From positions 1-48,341 of the forward strand of contig CAKURH010000014.1 of NCBI GenBank assembly GCA_934675625.1: a stretch of 48,341 nt of DNA, in the 5' to 3' direction. The notes beneath the pieces are model-generated. The model saw only the letters and a list, made by a program, of their open reading frames with translations, ran no database searches and was not told where the DNA came from. A program made the position numbers and the translations under genes. Origin of the DNA: an uncultured Kiritimatiellota bacterium. Lineage in GTDB: Bacteria; Verrucomicrobiota; Kiritimatiellia; RFP12; UBA1067. The stretch's first letter is position 1. Every line of letters begins with the position of its first letter. Below, in pieces: positions 1 through 8,059 of the stretch.

Positions 1-20
1 ATGCAACCAGGCGACACGAC

Positions 21-65
21 AGAGTGAATGCGACTGCCCGCTTTGCGGGCAGTCGCATTCACTCT
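21..65. terminator. Perfect 20-bp inverted repeat, likely bidirectional terminator
   Basis: Bases 21-40 are the exact reverse complement of 46-65, with a 5-base loop (ctttg). In RNA this is a very stable hairpin. The downstream side is only moderately T-rich (gtcttctc), so it may end transcription of a gene left of the window or act as an mRNA 3-prime end structure. No coding region in the window includes it. Confidence 0.6.
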
Positions 66-92
66 GTCTTCTCACCCCGGTTTCCGCAACCG

Positions 93-123
93 TGCCGCCG
101 CCCCCTGCGGCGGCATTTTTTTT
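93..123 (+). terminator. Rho-independent terminator
   Basis: Stem tgccgccg (93-100) pairs with cggcggca (108-115) across a 7-base loop and is followed by eight T (116-123). This is a classic intrinsic terminator for the gene left of the window. Its T-run merges into the extended -10 of the next promoter. Confidence 0.85.
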
Positions 124-131
124 GATATAAT
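123..131 (+). promoter_or_regulatory. Extended -10 promoter of the Gfo/Idh gene
   Basis: TGATATAAT has a perfect -10 hexamer at 126-131 preceded by TGn. No good -35 is visible at the usual distance. The predicted transcription start is near 138, leaving a leader of about 37 bases that contains a clear Shine-Dalgarno AGGAG (161-165). Confidence 0.75.
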
Positions 132-174
132 GTCCATTCAGTTAGAACTGTCAAACACAAAGGAGCACATCACC

Positions 175-1713
175 ATGAACCTCAACCGTCGTCATTTCCT
201 CCTCGGCAGCGCGGCGGCCGCCACGCTGGCCGGCTGCGCCACGAACAAGATGGGCCTGCGTCCGCTCAAGCCGGGCGAGAAGCGCACCGTCGCCCTGATC
301 GGCATCGGCATCCAGGGCCGGACGGCGCTTCTGCCGCAGTTCCTCAATCAGAAGAACGTCCGCGTCACGGCCGTCTGCGACTGCGACAAGGTTCGCTGCG
401 ACGACGCGAAGAAGCGCGTCGACGACTTCTACAAGGACGCCTCGTGCAAGACGTACGCCGACTTCCGCGACGTGCTCGCCGACCCGACGATCGACGCGGT
501 CTGCATCGCGACGCCCGACCACTGGCACGCCTACATCTCGGTCGAGGCGATGAAGCACGGCAAGGACGTCTACTGCGAGAAGCCGCTGACGTTCTCCATC
601 GACGAGGCGAAGAAGGTCATCGCCGCGCAGGAGAAGTACGGCCGCGTCTTCCAGACGGGCTCGATGCAGCGCAGCTGGAACAAGGTGTCCGAGTTCTTCA
701 CGGCGTGCATGATCGTGCGCAACGGCTTCATCGGCGACCTCAAGTACGTGGACGCGAACTACGGCATCGGCGGTAAGAAGCTCGGCGGCCCGTCGCACCC
801 GATCCGCTTCTTCGACAAGCCGGAGAACGCGGCGACCGAGGGCGCGCCGAATCCCGACGTCGACTGGAACATGTGGCTCGGCCCGGCGAAGTGGCGCCCG
901 TACTCCGACCAGCTCGCGCCGCGCGGCGTGAACAAGTTCTACCCGATGTTCTGGCGCTTCGACGACGACATCGGCTCGGGCTACAACGGCGACTGGGGCG
1001 CGCATCACCTCGACATCGCGCAGTGGGGCATGGACATGGACGACTCCGGCCCGTACAAGATCATCCGTTCGGACGAGCCGTACTCGACCGACCTCTTCCA
1101 CGGCGGCCGCCGCCAGTTCGGCATGCGTATGCTCTTCAAGTCGAAGAAGGACGGCTCTGACATCGAGCTCTACCACGGGCCGTTCGGCGTCATCACCGGC
1201 GCGGGCGGCTGGGGCACGGTCTTCTACGGCACGGACGGCATCGTCGCGGTGAACCGCGGCAAGCTGGCGGTCTGGAAGGGTACGGGCCTCGTGAAGCCCA
1301 CGCTGGAGATCCGCAAGGCCATCGAGAGCATGACGTTCATGCCGGAGAAGGTCGTCGCGGCGTCCGTCGGCAAGGACTACGGCACGGATGCGGCGGCGAA
1401 GTCCGACAACGCGCTGTCGACCGCGATCGCGAAGCTGGAGAAGGCCTTTGACCTCAAGAACGCGAAGGTCCAGCTCTACAAGAGCGACAACCAGGTGCTG
1501 AACTTCGTCGAGTGCGTCCTCTCGCGCAAGCCCACGATCTCGCCGGCCGAAGTCGGCGGCCGCAGCGGTGCGCTCTGCCTCCTCTGCAACCTGTCGTACC
1601 AGTACGACACGGGCTTCGACTGGGATCCCGAGAAGATGGAGATCGCCGGCTGCAACCCGAAGGGCATCTCACTCGAACGCGCCGACTATCGCGGCTGGGA
1701 CATCGTGGTCTAA
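175..1713 (+). CDS. Gfo/Idh/MocA family oxidoreductase, Tat-exported lipoprotein
   Basis: This 512-residue protein belongs to the NAD(P)-dependent Gfo/Idh/MocA family, which oxidises or reduces sugars and related polyols. Its N-terminus has a twin-arginine signal (NRRHF, residues 4-8), an Ala-rich hydrophobic stretch and a lipobox LAGC with Cys21, so it is probably exported folded and lipid-anchored. The Rossmann motif GIGIQG is at about 43-48 and the family EKP motif at 135-137, where the Lys is the usual catalytic or cofactor-contact residue. Start ATG 175 is chosen because AGGAG lies 9 bases upstream and the Tat signal begins there; the reading frame is open further upstream but runs through the terminator. 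The substrate cannot be read from sequence. Exported members are common in PVC and Bacteroidota polysaccharide degraders. Confidence 0.9.
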   Translation: MNLNRRHFLLGSAAAATLAGCATNKMGLRPLKPGEKRTVALIGIGIQGRTALLPQFLNQKNVRVTAVCDCDKVRCDDAKKRVDDFYKDASCKTYADFRDVLADPTIDAVCIATPDHWHAYISVEAMKHGKDVYCEKPLTFSIDEAKKVIAAQEKYGRVFQTGSMQRSWNKVSEFFTACMIVRNGFIGDLKYVDANYGIGGKKLGGPSHPIRFFDKPENAATEGAPNPDVDWNMWLGPAKWRPYSDQLAPRGVNKFYPMFWRFDDDIGSGYNGDWGAHHLDIAQWGMDMDDSGPYKIIRSDEPYSTDLFHGGRRQFGMRMLFKSKKDGSDIELYHGPFGVITGAGGWGTVFYGTDGIVAVNRGKLAVWKGTGLVKPTLEIRKAIESMTFMPEKVVAASVGKDYGTDAAAKSDNALSTAIAKLEKAFDLKNAKVQLYKSDNQVLNFVECVLSRKPTISPAEVGGRSGALCLLCNLSYQYDTGFDWDPEKMEIAGCNPKGISLERADYRGWDIVV

Positions 1714-1737
1714 TCTAAAGCTGAGGATCTGCACGAG

Positions 1738-2745
1738 ATGAATCAGGCTGAAAAGGAACGTCTCGCGAAGGTCGGCAAGACCTTCAACGCGAAGAAGTAC
1801 ATCCAGAACGAGATCGAGGCCATCCGCGCGCAGGTCGGGGACCGAAAGGTCCTCCTTGCGATGTCGGGTGGCGTGGACAGCTCGGTGTGCGCCGTCCTCC
1901 TCCACAAGGCGATCGGCAAGCAGCTCGTCTGCGTCTTCGTCGACCACGGCTGCATGCGCCTCAACGAGGCGAAGGAGGTGAAGCGCGTCTTCAAGGGCAA
2001 GTTCGGCATCAACCTCATCCAGATCGACGCCGAGCAGCGGTTCCTGGAGAAGGCCAAGGGCGTGACGGACCCCGAGACGAAGCGCAAGATCATTGGCGGC
2101 GAGTTCATCCAGGTCTTTGCGGACGTCGCGCGCGACCTCAAGAAGAAGATGGGCGACATCGACTTCCTCGGTCAGGGCACGATCTACCCGGACATCGTCG
2201 AGTCGGGCGTCGGCGGCCACAAGGCCGTGAAGGCCCACCACAACGTCGGCGGGCTGCCGAAGGACATCCTCTTCAAGGGACTCGTCGAGCCGGTGAAGTA
2301 CCTCTACAAGGACGAGGTGCGCAAGGTCGGCAAGCTCCTCGGCATTCCGGAAGAGATGGTCATGCGCCAGCCGTTCCCCGGCCCGGGCCTCGCCGTGCGC
2401 TGCATCGGCGAACTCACGAAGGAGAAGCTCGACATCCTGCGTCAGGCGGACTTCATCTTCCGCGACGAGATGCACAAGGCGAAGCTCGACAAAAAGGCCC
2501 AGCAGTTCTTCGCGATCATGACGAACGTCAAGTCCGTCGGCGTGAAGAACGGCGCGCGCACCTTCGGCTACGTGATCGGCATCCGCGCGATCTCGACGTC
2601 GCAGTTCGTGAAGGCCGGCGTCGTCGAGCTGCCGTTCAAGTTCGTGACGGCGGTCGCCGAGAAGATCGCGACGAAGGTGAAGGGCGCGAACCGCGTCGTG
2701 TGGGACGTGACCCCGAAGCCCCCGGCCACGATCGAGTGGGAATGA
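1738..2745 (+). CDS. guaA: GMP synthase, ATP-pyrophosphatase subunit without glutaminase domain
   Basis: The product makes GMP from XMP, ATP and ammonia. At 335 residues it covers only the ATP-PPase and dimerisation parts of GMP synthase; common bacterial GuaA is about 510-525 residues with an N-terminal glutamine amidotransferase. The PP-loop SGGVDSS is at residues 43-49, and the conserved QPFPGPGLAVR stretch and C-terminal end TIEWE are intact. No class I glutaminase triad occurs in this protein or elsewhere in the window. It lies 24 bases after the Gfo/Idh gene and before the YmdB-like gene on the same strand, probably one unit. Two-subunit GMP synthases (GuaAa plus GuaAb) are established in archaea; here a separate glutaminase elsewhere, or direct ammonia use, is inferred. 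Confidence 0.93.
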   Translation: MNQAEKERLAKVGKTFNAKKYIQNEIEAIRAQVGDRKVLLAMSGGVDSSVCAVLLHKAIGKQLVCVFVDHGCMRLNEAKEVKRVFKGKFGINLIQIDAEQRFLEKAKGVTDPETKRKIIGGEFIQVFADVARDLKKKMGDIDFLGQGTIYPDIVESGVGGHKAVKAHHNVGGLPKDILFKGLVEPVKYLYKDEVRKVGKLLGIPEEMVMRQPFPGPGLAVRCIGELTKEKLDILRQADFIFRDEMHKAKLDKKAQQFFAIMTNVKSVGVKNGARTFGYVIGIRAISTSQFVKAGVVELPFKFVTAVAEKIATKVKGANRVVWDVTPKPPATIEWE

Positions 2746-2797
2746 GGCAGACAGGGCGCAGGCAGGCGGCGCAGGGAGCCGTGACGGAGACGACGAC

Positions 2798-3571
2798 ATG
2801 AAGATCCTCATGATTGGCGACGTCGTGGGCGGTCCCGGCCGCCGCATGCTGCAGACGCACCTGAAGGCAATCCGCGCCGAGCGGGGGCTCGGCGCGGTCG
2901 TCGTGAACGCCGAGAACTGCGCGGCGGGATCGGGCATCACCGCCGCGCTTGCGAAGGAGATCTTCGAGGCCGGCGTGGATGCGATCACGCTGGGCGACCA
3001 CACGTGGAGCCAGAAGGAGTTCGCGGGGCAGATCGGGACGGTCGCGAACCTCGTGCGGCCGGCGAACTTCCCGCCGGAAAGCCCCGGCAGGGGCTGGTGC
3101 CTCGTCACGCTGCCGACGTTCCGCTTCGCGCTCCTCAACCTGCATGGGCGCGTCTTCATGAACCCGGTGGACTGTCCCTTTCACGCGGCGGACCGTGCGC
3201 TTGCCGAGATGCCGAAGGACGTTCCCGTCTTCGTCGACTTCCACGCCGAGGCGACGAGCGAGAAGATGACGCTCGGGCACTACCTCGACGGGCGCGTGAC
3301 GGCGCTTGTCGGCACGCACACGCACGTGCAGACGTCCGATGCGCGGCTTCTCCCGAATGGGACGGCGTACATCACCGATCTCGGCATGACGGGCCCCTAC
3401 GTCTCGTCGATCGGGCGCGACCTGAAGCCTGTCACGAAGAAGTTCGTCACCGGCATCCCCGCCCGCTTCGAGGTCGCCTCCGGCCCCTCGACGCTCGAAG
3501 GCGCGATCATCGACTTCGATCCCGTCACGAAGCGGGCCGCGTCGATCGAGGCCTTCCGCCTGCACGAATGA
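2798..3571 (+). CDS. YmdB-like metallophosphoesterase (TIGR00282 family)
   Basis: The 257-residue protein starts with MKILMIGDVVGGPGRR and carries VNAENCAAGSGIT, LGDHTWSQKE and the GTHTHVQTSD motif, all typical of the YmdB/TIGR00282 family of dinuclear-metal phosphodiesterases. The Bacillus member hydrolyses 2-prime,3-prime-cAMP. The position of GDH suits the usual GDNHxW-type motif. The protein should be cytoplasmic, since no signal or membrane segment is seen. A weak ribosome site (GGAG) precedes ATG 2798. It is the third gene of a same-strand run after guaA, separated by 52 bases. Family assignment is firm; the cellular role in this organism is unknown. Confidence 0.9.
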   Translation: MKILMIGDVVGGPGRRMLQTHLKAIRAERGLGAVVVNAENCAAGSGITAALAKEIFEAGVDAITLGDHTWSQKEFAGQIGTVANLVRPANFPPESPGRGWCLVTLPTFRFALLNLHGRVFMNPVDCPFHAADRALAEMPKDVPVFVDFHAEATSEKMTLGHYLDGRVTALVGTHTHVQTSDARLLPNGTAYITDLGMTGPYVSSIGRDLKPVTKKFVTGIPARFEVASGPSTLEGAIIDFDPVTKRAASIEAFRLHE

Positions 3572-3598
3572 GCGCCCCGTCCGTCTATTTGTTCTGAT

Positions 3599-4273
3599 CG
3601 ACAGTCGGTCGCATCGTGGTTTGGCCCGTCGGCCCGACAGTCGGCGCGTCGGAGTGGGAAGCTGCTCGCTCGGTCTCGTCGTTCGGGTTTGCGCTTCTCG
3701 CCGAAGACAACCGGCCGGCTTCAGCCTGCCATGCCTCGGCGAAACCTCGGGCTACGGGCGTAACCTCTCCGACGCCAGCAACCCCTCGCTCCTCACTCGC
3801 GCCACTTCCCGCCCCTTCGCGCCGCATTCACCTTGTTCGCAATTCAGAGCCAAGATTTACGACAATCAAGATGAAACTGATGAACAGAGAAAGACGTTGC
3901 GTGAGGAGCGGGCGGGTCGGCCGAGCGCCGAGCGGAGAGAGACGGGCGGACGCGGTTCGGCGCACGCGCCGCGAAGGACGCACGGCGAACGGCAGCGAGG
4001 CCGAGGACGGCCCGCAAGCGCGAAGGCGCGACGCGACGAACTCGACCAGGGATCGCCAACGCGGCGCGCTTCGGGGCCGCAGCGGGGCGGACCGACTGCC
4101 GGACGTGGCGAGTTGGGCAGGACTGCGGCCTGCGGCTGACCTCGCGGTCGCCGCACGGCCGTCAGGACGCCCAAGTCGCCCGCCCGGAGGCGGGAGCACC
4201 GTTGCCCCGAAGCGCGCCGCACGTCGGCAAGCGACAGGATGCGCGCGACGGGCCAGAGCGCGACCGACTGTCG
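3599..4273. repeat. Intergenic element A with nested terminal inverted repeats
   Basis: The 785-base gap between the YmdB-like gene and nifU holds this element. Outer ends are a 14-base perfect inverted repeat (3599-3612 against 4260-4273); just inside is a 10-base inverted pair TGGCCCGTCG (3622-3631) and CGACGGGCCA (4246-4255). The left interior (about 3611-3822) aligns with 11227-11438 at roughly 85 percent by eye, including 34 identical bases (3783-3816 and 11399-11432). The right interior is nearly identical to 45003-45113, with 50 identical bases at 4187-4236 and 45027-45076. ORFs through it are open only because of GC content. It resembles a MITE or a large palindromic repeat; no transposase is nearby. 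Confidence 0.8.
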
Positions 4274-4336
4274 CTCTGAAAGCCGAGCCGTGTCGTGCGG
4301 ACGGCGCCCCATGACACTCCGTCGGCGGGCGAAATT

Positions 4337-4345
4337 TGGTATAAT
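4337..4345 (+). promoter_or_regulatory. Extended -10 promoter of nifU, near-leaderless
   Basis: TGGTATAAT sits 11 bases before the nifU ATG (4357). A start seven bases after the hexamer (about 4352) leaves a leader of about 5 bases, too short for a Shine-Dalgarno, and none is visible. Confidence 0.7.
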
Positions 4346-4356
4346 AAGGGCCCGTT

Positions 4357-4920
4357 ATGTGGAACTATTCCGAGAAGATGATGGACCATTTCCGCAATCC
4401 GCGGAACGTGGGCAAGATTGAGCATCCGGACGGGACGGCGACGGTCGGCTCCCTCGCGTGCGGCGACGCGCTGCAGTTTCAGTTCAAGCTCGGGCCGGAT
4501 GGCCGGATCGCCGAGGCGAAATTCCAGACTTTCGGCTGTGCGAGCGCAATCGCGAGTTCGTCCGCGCTGACCGAGATGGTGATCGGCAAGACGCTGGAGG
4601 AGGCGAAGAAGATCACGAACCAGCAGATCGCCGACTACCTCGGCGGTCTGCCCCCGCAGAAGATGCACTGCAGCGTCATGGGGCGCGAGGCGATGGAGGC
4701 GGCGATCAAGAACTACGAGACGGGCGAGAACGCCGACCGCAACCTGGAGGACCAGACGCTCTGCACGTGCTACAACGTCTCCGAGAACGAGGTGCGGCGC
4801 GTCATCACCGAGAACCAGCTCACGACCGTCGAGGAGGTGACGAACTTCACCAAGGCCGGCGGCGGCTGCGGACGGTGCCGCGGCAAGATCGAGCAGATCC
4901 TGAAGGAGCTCGGTCGATGA
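4357..4920 (+). CDS. nifU: NifU-like Fe-S scaffold fused to a BFD-like [2Fe-2S] domain
   Basis: This is an iron-sulfur cluster assembly scaffold of 187 residues. The N-terminal IscU/NifU_N domain begins with MWNYSEKMMDHFRNPRN, a typical family start that fixes the ATG, and has the three cluster-ligand cysteines at 35 (LACGD), 61 (FGCAS) and 105 (HCSVMG). A BFD-like domain follows with ligands C136, C138, C171 and C174. The C-terminal NFU domain of full NifU is absent. The stop overlaps the next start (ATGA), so it is co-translated with DUF1846. No cysteine desulfurase gene is adjacent. The predicted transcript starts about 5 bases before the ATG. Confidence 0.93.
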   Translation: MWNYSEKMMDHFRNPRNVGKIEHPDGTATVGSLACGDALQFQFKLGPDGRIAEAKFQTFGCASAIASSSALTEMVIGKTLEEAKKITNQQIADYLGGLPPQKMHCSVMGREAMEAAIKNYETGENADRNLEDQTLCTCYNVSENEVRRVITENQLTTVEEVTNFTKAGGGCGRCRGKIEQILKELGR

Positions 4921-6437
4921 AGCTTGGCTTTGACAACGAGAAATACCTGAAGGAGCAGTCCGAGGAGATTCGGCGTCGCGCAGGGAAATACGGGCGGCTC
5001 TACCTGGAGTTCGGCGGCAAGCTCATCAACGACTTCCACGCGGCGCGCTGCCTGCCCGGCTACGACCCGAACGTGAAGCTGCGGCTTCTCCAGTCGCTGA
5101 AGGATCAGGCGGAGGTCATCCTCTGCCTCTACGCGGGCGACATCGAGCGCAAGAAGATGCGCGCCGACTTCGGGATCTCCTATGCGGACGACGCGCTGAA
5201 GCTCATCGACGACCTCCGCTCGCTCGGCCTCACCGTGCGCGGCGTCGTCATCACGCGCTTTCAGGAGCAGGCGGCCGTGAAGCTCTTCCGCGCGAAGCTG
5301 GAGCGGCGCGGCGTCCGGGTCTACTACCACTACAAGACGGCGGGCTATCCGGCGGACGTCGACACGATCGTCTCCGACATGGGCTACGGCAAGAACGAGT
5401 ACGTGCAGACCGAGAAGCCCATCGTCGTCGTGACGGCGCCGGGGCCGGGGTCGGGCAAGTTCGCGACGTGCCTGACGCAGATCTACCACGAGTACCGCCA
5501 GGGCAAGGTCGCGGGCTACTCGAAGTTCGAGAGCTTCCCGGTCTGGAACCTGCCGCTGGACCATCCGCTCAACATCGCCTACGAGGCCGCGACGATTGAC
5601 CTGCACGACAAGAACATGATCGACCCCTACCACAAGGCGGCGTACGGCGTCGAGACGGTGAACTACAACCGCGACGTGGACGCCTTTCCGCTCCTCGTGG
5701 CGATCTGGCAGAAGATGACGAAGGGGGCCTGTCCCTACAAGAGCCCGACGGACATGGGCGTCAACCGCATCGGCTTCGGCATCGTCGACGACGAGGTCGT
5801 GCGCAACGCCTCGAAGCAGGAGGTGATCCGGCGGTTCCTGCGCTACCAGTGCGCGTTCGCCGAGGGCTCGTCGCCGCGTTCGATGGTCGAGCGCGCGAAG
5901 GAGCTGATGGACTCGCTCGGCCTCAAGACCGAGGACCGCGTCGTCGTCGAGGCGGCGCGCCGCGCGGCGGAAGAGGCGCAGCTGCAAGGCAAGGGCAAGG
6001 CCGGCGGCACGATCGTCTCGGGTGCGGCGATCCAGCTGCGGGACGGTCGGATCGTCACGGGCCGCAACTCCGACGAGATGCACGCGGCGGCGGCGATGGT
6101 GATGAACGCGGTGAAGACCCTGTCGGGGATTCCGGCGCAGATTCCGCTCATCAGCCTGAACATCATCCACTCGATCGCCCACATGAAGCAGGACATCCTC
6201 AAGGTCGGCTACACGTCGCTCAACCTCGACGAGGCGCTGATCGGGCTCGCGATTTCCTCGACGACGAATCCGGCGGCGCAGATCGCGATGGAGAAGCTGA
6301 ACGAGCTGCGCAGCTGCGAGGTGCACATGACGCACATGGTCACGCCCGGCGACGAGGCGGGGCTGCGGCGGCTCGGCTGCCGCTTCACGTCCGACCCGTA
6401 CTACGCGACGAACGCGCTCTTCAACGGCGAACAGTGA
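4917..6437 (+). CDS. DUF1846 (UPF0371) family protein
   Basis: This 506-residue protein matches the DUF1846/UPF0371 family throughout: the start MKLGFDNEKYLKEQSEEI, the loop VVTAPGPGSGKFATC (about 170-185) that resembles a nucleotide-binding loop, NPLxIAYEAATxDL-like and YNRDVDAFP motifs, and a C-terminal stretch around HMTHM. Family length is about 500 residues, so it is complete. The ATG overlaps the nifU stop (ATGA). Structures of the family are known but biochemical function is not established; linkage to an Fe-S scaffold here is only contextual. It converges with leuB, 25 bases apart, with a small ggggcagcccc hairpin between them. Confidence 0.88.
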   Translation: MKLGFDNEKYLKEQSEEIRRRAGKYGRLYLEFGGKLINDFHAARCLPGYDPNVKLRLLQSLKDQAEVILCLYAGDIERKKMRADFGISYADDALKLIDDLRSLGLTVRGVVITRFQEQAAVKLFRAKLERRGVRVYYHYKTAGYPADVDTIVSDMGYGKNEYVQTEKPIVVVTAPGPGSGKFATCLTQIYHEYRQGKVAGYSKFESFPVWNLPLDHPLNIAYEAATIDLHDKNMIDPYHKAAYGVETVNYNRDVDAFPLLVAIWQKMTKGACPYKSPTDMGVNRIGFGIVDDEVVRNASKQEVIRRFLRYQCAFAEGSSPRSMVERAKELMDSLGLKTEDRVVVEAARRAAEEAQLQGKGKAGGTIVSGAAIQLRDGRIVTGRNSDEMHAAAAMVMNAVKTLSGIPAQIPLISLNIIHSIAHMKQDILKVGYTSLNLDEALIGLAISSTTNPAAQIAMEKLNELRSCEVHMTHMVTPGDEAGLRRLGCRFTSDPYYATNALFNGEQ

Positions 6438-6462
6438 AGGGGCAGCCCCCTGCGGCGCCGCG

Positions 6463-7542
6463 CTACGGACGCGCAATCTCGTCCGCGACGGCGTCGCCCA
6501 TGTCGGACGTCGAGACCGACGGCGCGCCCAGCGCGGCGATGTCCGGCGTGCGGATGCCGCGCGCGAGGACGCGCCCGACCGCCGTCTCCACCGCGTCGGC
6601 CTCCGCCGTCAGCCCGAAGGAATGGCGCAGCATCAGCGCGACGGAGAGGATCGTCGCGAGCGGGTTCGCGACGCCCTGCCCCGCGATGTCGGGCGCCGAG
6701 CCGTGGATCGGCTCGTAGAGGCCGTGCCCACCCGCGCCGAGCGACGCGGAGGGCAGCATGCCGATCGAGCCCGTGATCTGCGACGCCTCGTCCGACAGGA
6801 TGTCGCCGAACATGTTCTCCGTGAGCAGCACGTCGAAGTGCGCCGGGCGGCGCACGAGCTGCATCGCGGCGTTGTCGACGTACATGTGGTCGAGCGCGAC
6901 GTCCGGGTAGTCGCGGTCGTGCAGGGCCGTGACCGTCTCGCGCCAGAGGCGCGACGTCGCCAGCACGTTCGCCTTGTCGACGCTCGTCACGCGGCCGCCG
7001 CGCGTGCGGGCCGACTCGAAGGCGAGGCGCGCGATGCGCGCGATCTCCGCGACCGAGTAGGGCATCACGTCCCGCGCAGACTGCCCGTCGGCGGCGCGCT
7101 CGTGCGCGCCGAAGTAGATGCCGCCCGTGAGTTCGCGCACGACCAGCACGTCGATGCCGCCCTCCACGATCTCGGGCTTGAGCGGGCTCGCGTGGCGGAG
7201 CGCCGGCCAGACCTTCGCCGGACGCAGGTTGCCGAAGAGGCCGAGTTCCGCGCGGAGCGTGAGCAGGGCGCGGCGTTCGGGACGCCGCTCGGCGGGGAGC
7301 GCGTCCCACTTCGGCCCGCCGACCGCGCCGAGCAGCACGGCGTCCGCCGCGCGGCACGCGGCGAGCGTCGTGTCGGGCAGGCAGTCGCCGCAGAGGTCGT
7401 AGGCGGCCCCGCCCACGGGATAGACGGTCATCTCGAAGTCGTGTCCGAAGCGCCTGGCGACGGCGGCGAGCGCCTTCTGGGCCTCGAAGGTGATCTCCGG
7501 GCCGATTCCGTCCCCGGGGATGACGGCGATGACCTTTCTCAT
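6463..7542 (-). CDS. leuB: 3-isopropylmalate dehydrogenase
   Basis: The product catalyses NAD-dependent oxidative decarboxylation of 3-isopropylmalate, the third step of leucine synthesis. At 359 residues it has the normal family length. Motifs include the start VIAVIPGDGIGPEI, AVGGPKW, the VVRELTGGIYFG loop, the metal-binding DALLTENMFGDILSDE-like segment and the coenzyme site HGSAPDIAGQGVANP. Start ATG 7542 overlaps the leuD stop as ATGA, and GGAGGGG precedes it. It is the last gene of leuA-leuC-leuD-leuB, so it is governed by the attenuator upstream of leuA. Confidence 0.96.
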   Translation of the reverse strand: MRKVIAVIPGDGIGPEITFEAQKALAAVARRFGHDFEMTVYPVGGAAYDLCGDCLPDTTLAACRAADAVLLGAVGGPKWDALPAERRPERRALLTLRAELGLFGNLRPAKVWPALRHASPLKPEIVEGGIDVLVVRELTGGIYFGAHERAADGQSARDVMPYSVAEIARIARLAFESARTRGGRVTSVDKANVLATSRLWRETVTALHDRDYPDVALDHMYVDNAAMQLVRRPAHFDVLLTENMFGDILSDEASQITGSIGMLPSASLGAGGHGLYEPIHGSAPDIAGQGVANPLATILSVALMLRHSFGLTAEADAVETAVGRVLARGIRTPDIAALGAPSVSTSDMGDAVADEIARP

Positions 7543-8057
7543 GCGCACGCCCCTCCTTTCTCGCTCGTCCGGCCCCTCTGGCTCAGGTAGGCGGCGAGCC
7601 CGCCGGCGGCGATCAGCTCGCGCATGAACGGCGGGAACGGCTCGGCCGTGAAGGCGCACCCCGTCGTCTCGTCGACGATGCGCCCCGTCTCGAAGTCGAC
7701 GGACACCGCATCGCCGGCGGCAATCGCGGACGCGGCCTCCGGGCATTCGAGGATGGGCAGCGCGACGTTGAGCGCGTTGCGGTAGAAGATGCGCGCAAAG
7801 CTCGCCGCGATGACGCACGCGACGCCGCTCGCCTTGATGGCGATCGGGGCGTGCTCGCGCGAGCTGCCGCAGCCGAAGTTGCGTCCCGCGACGAGGACGT
7901 CGCCGGGGCGGACGGCCTTCACGAAGTTCGCGTCGATGTCCTCCATGCAGTGCGCCGCGAGCTCCTTCGGGTCGGGCGTATTGAGGTAGCGGGCGGGGAT
8001 GATGACGTCGGTGTCGACGTTGTCCCCGTACTTGAATGCTGTTCCGTGTGCGTTCAT
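7539..8057 (-). CDS. leuD: 3-isopropylmalate dehydratase small subunit
   Basis: This 172-residue subunit forms the swivel domain of isopropylmalate isomerase together with LeuC. It contains YGDNVDTDVIIPARYL, the GRNFGCGSSREHAP loop and FARIFYRNALN, all diagnostic. The short length matches the HACN/LeuD2-type subunit rather than the approximately 200-residue enterobacterial form. ATG 8057 is preceded by AAGGAA on the minus strand, and leuC ends only two bases before it. Its TGA lies in the ATGA overlap with leuB. It is cytoplasmic and acts in a 1:1 complex with LeuC. Confidence 0.95.
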   Translation of the reverse strand: MNAHGTAFKYGDNVDTDVIIPARYLNTPDPKELAAHCMEDIDANFVKAVRPGDVLVAGRNFGCGSSREHAPIAIKASGVACVIAASFARIFYRNALNVALPILECPEAASAIAAGDAVSVDFETGRIVDETTGCAFTAEPFPPFMRELIAAGGLAAYLSQRGRTSEKGGACA

Positions 8058-8059
8058 TT

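Noticed and set aside
28..174. Upstream extension of the Gfo/Idh frame to position 28
   Set aside because: It would cross both terminators and the promoter; the Tat signal and AGGAG define ATG 175.
3616..4314. Several overlapping ORFs of 120-230 codons in both strands of the 3.6-4.3 kb gap
   Set aside because: They lie in repeat element A, stay open in many frames because of GC content, and lack ribosome sites; repeat copies do not preserve one frame better than others.
6438..6462. Terminator between DUF1846 and leuB
   Set aside because: Only a 4-5 base ggggcagcccc hairpin without a T-run is visible; not strong enough to list as a feature.
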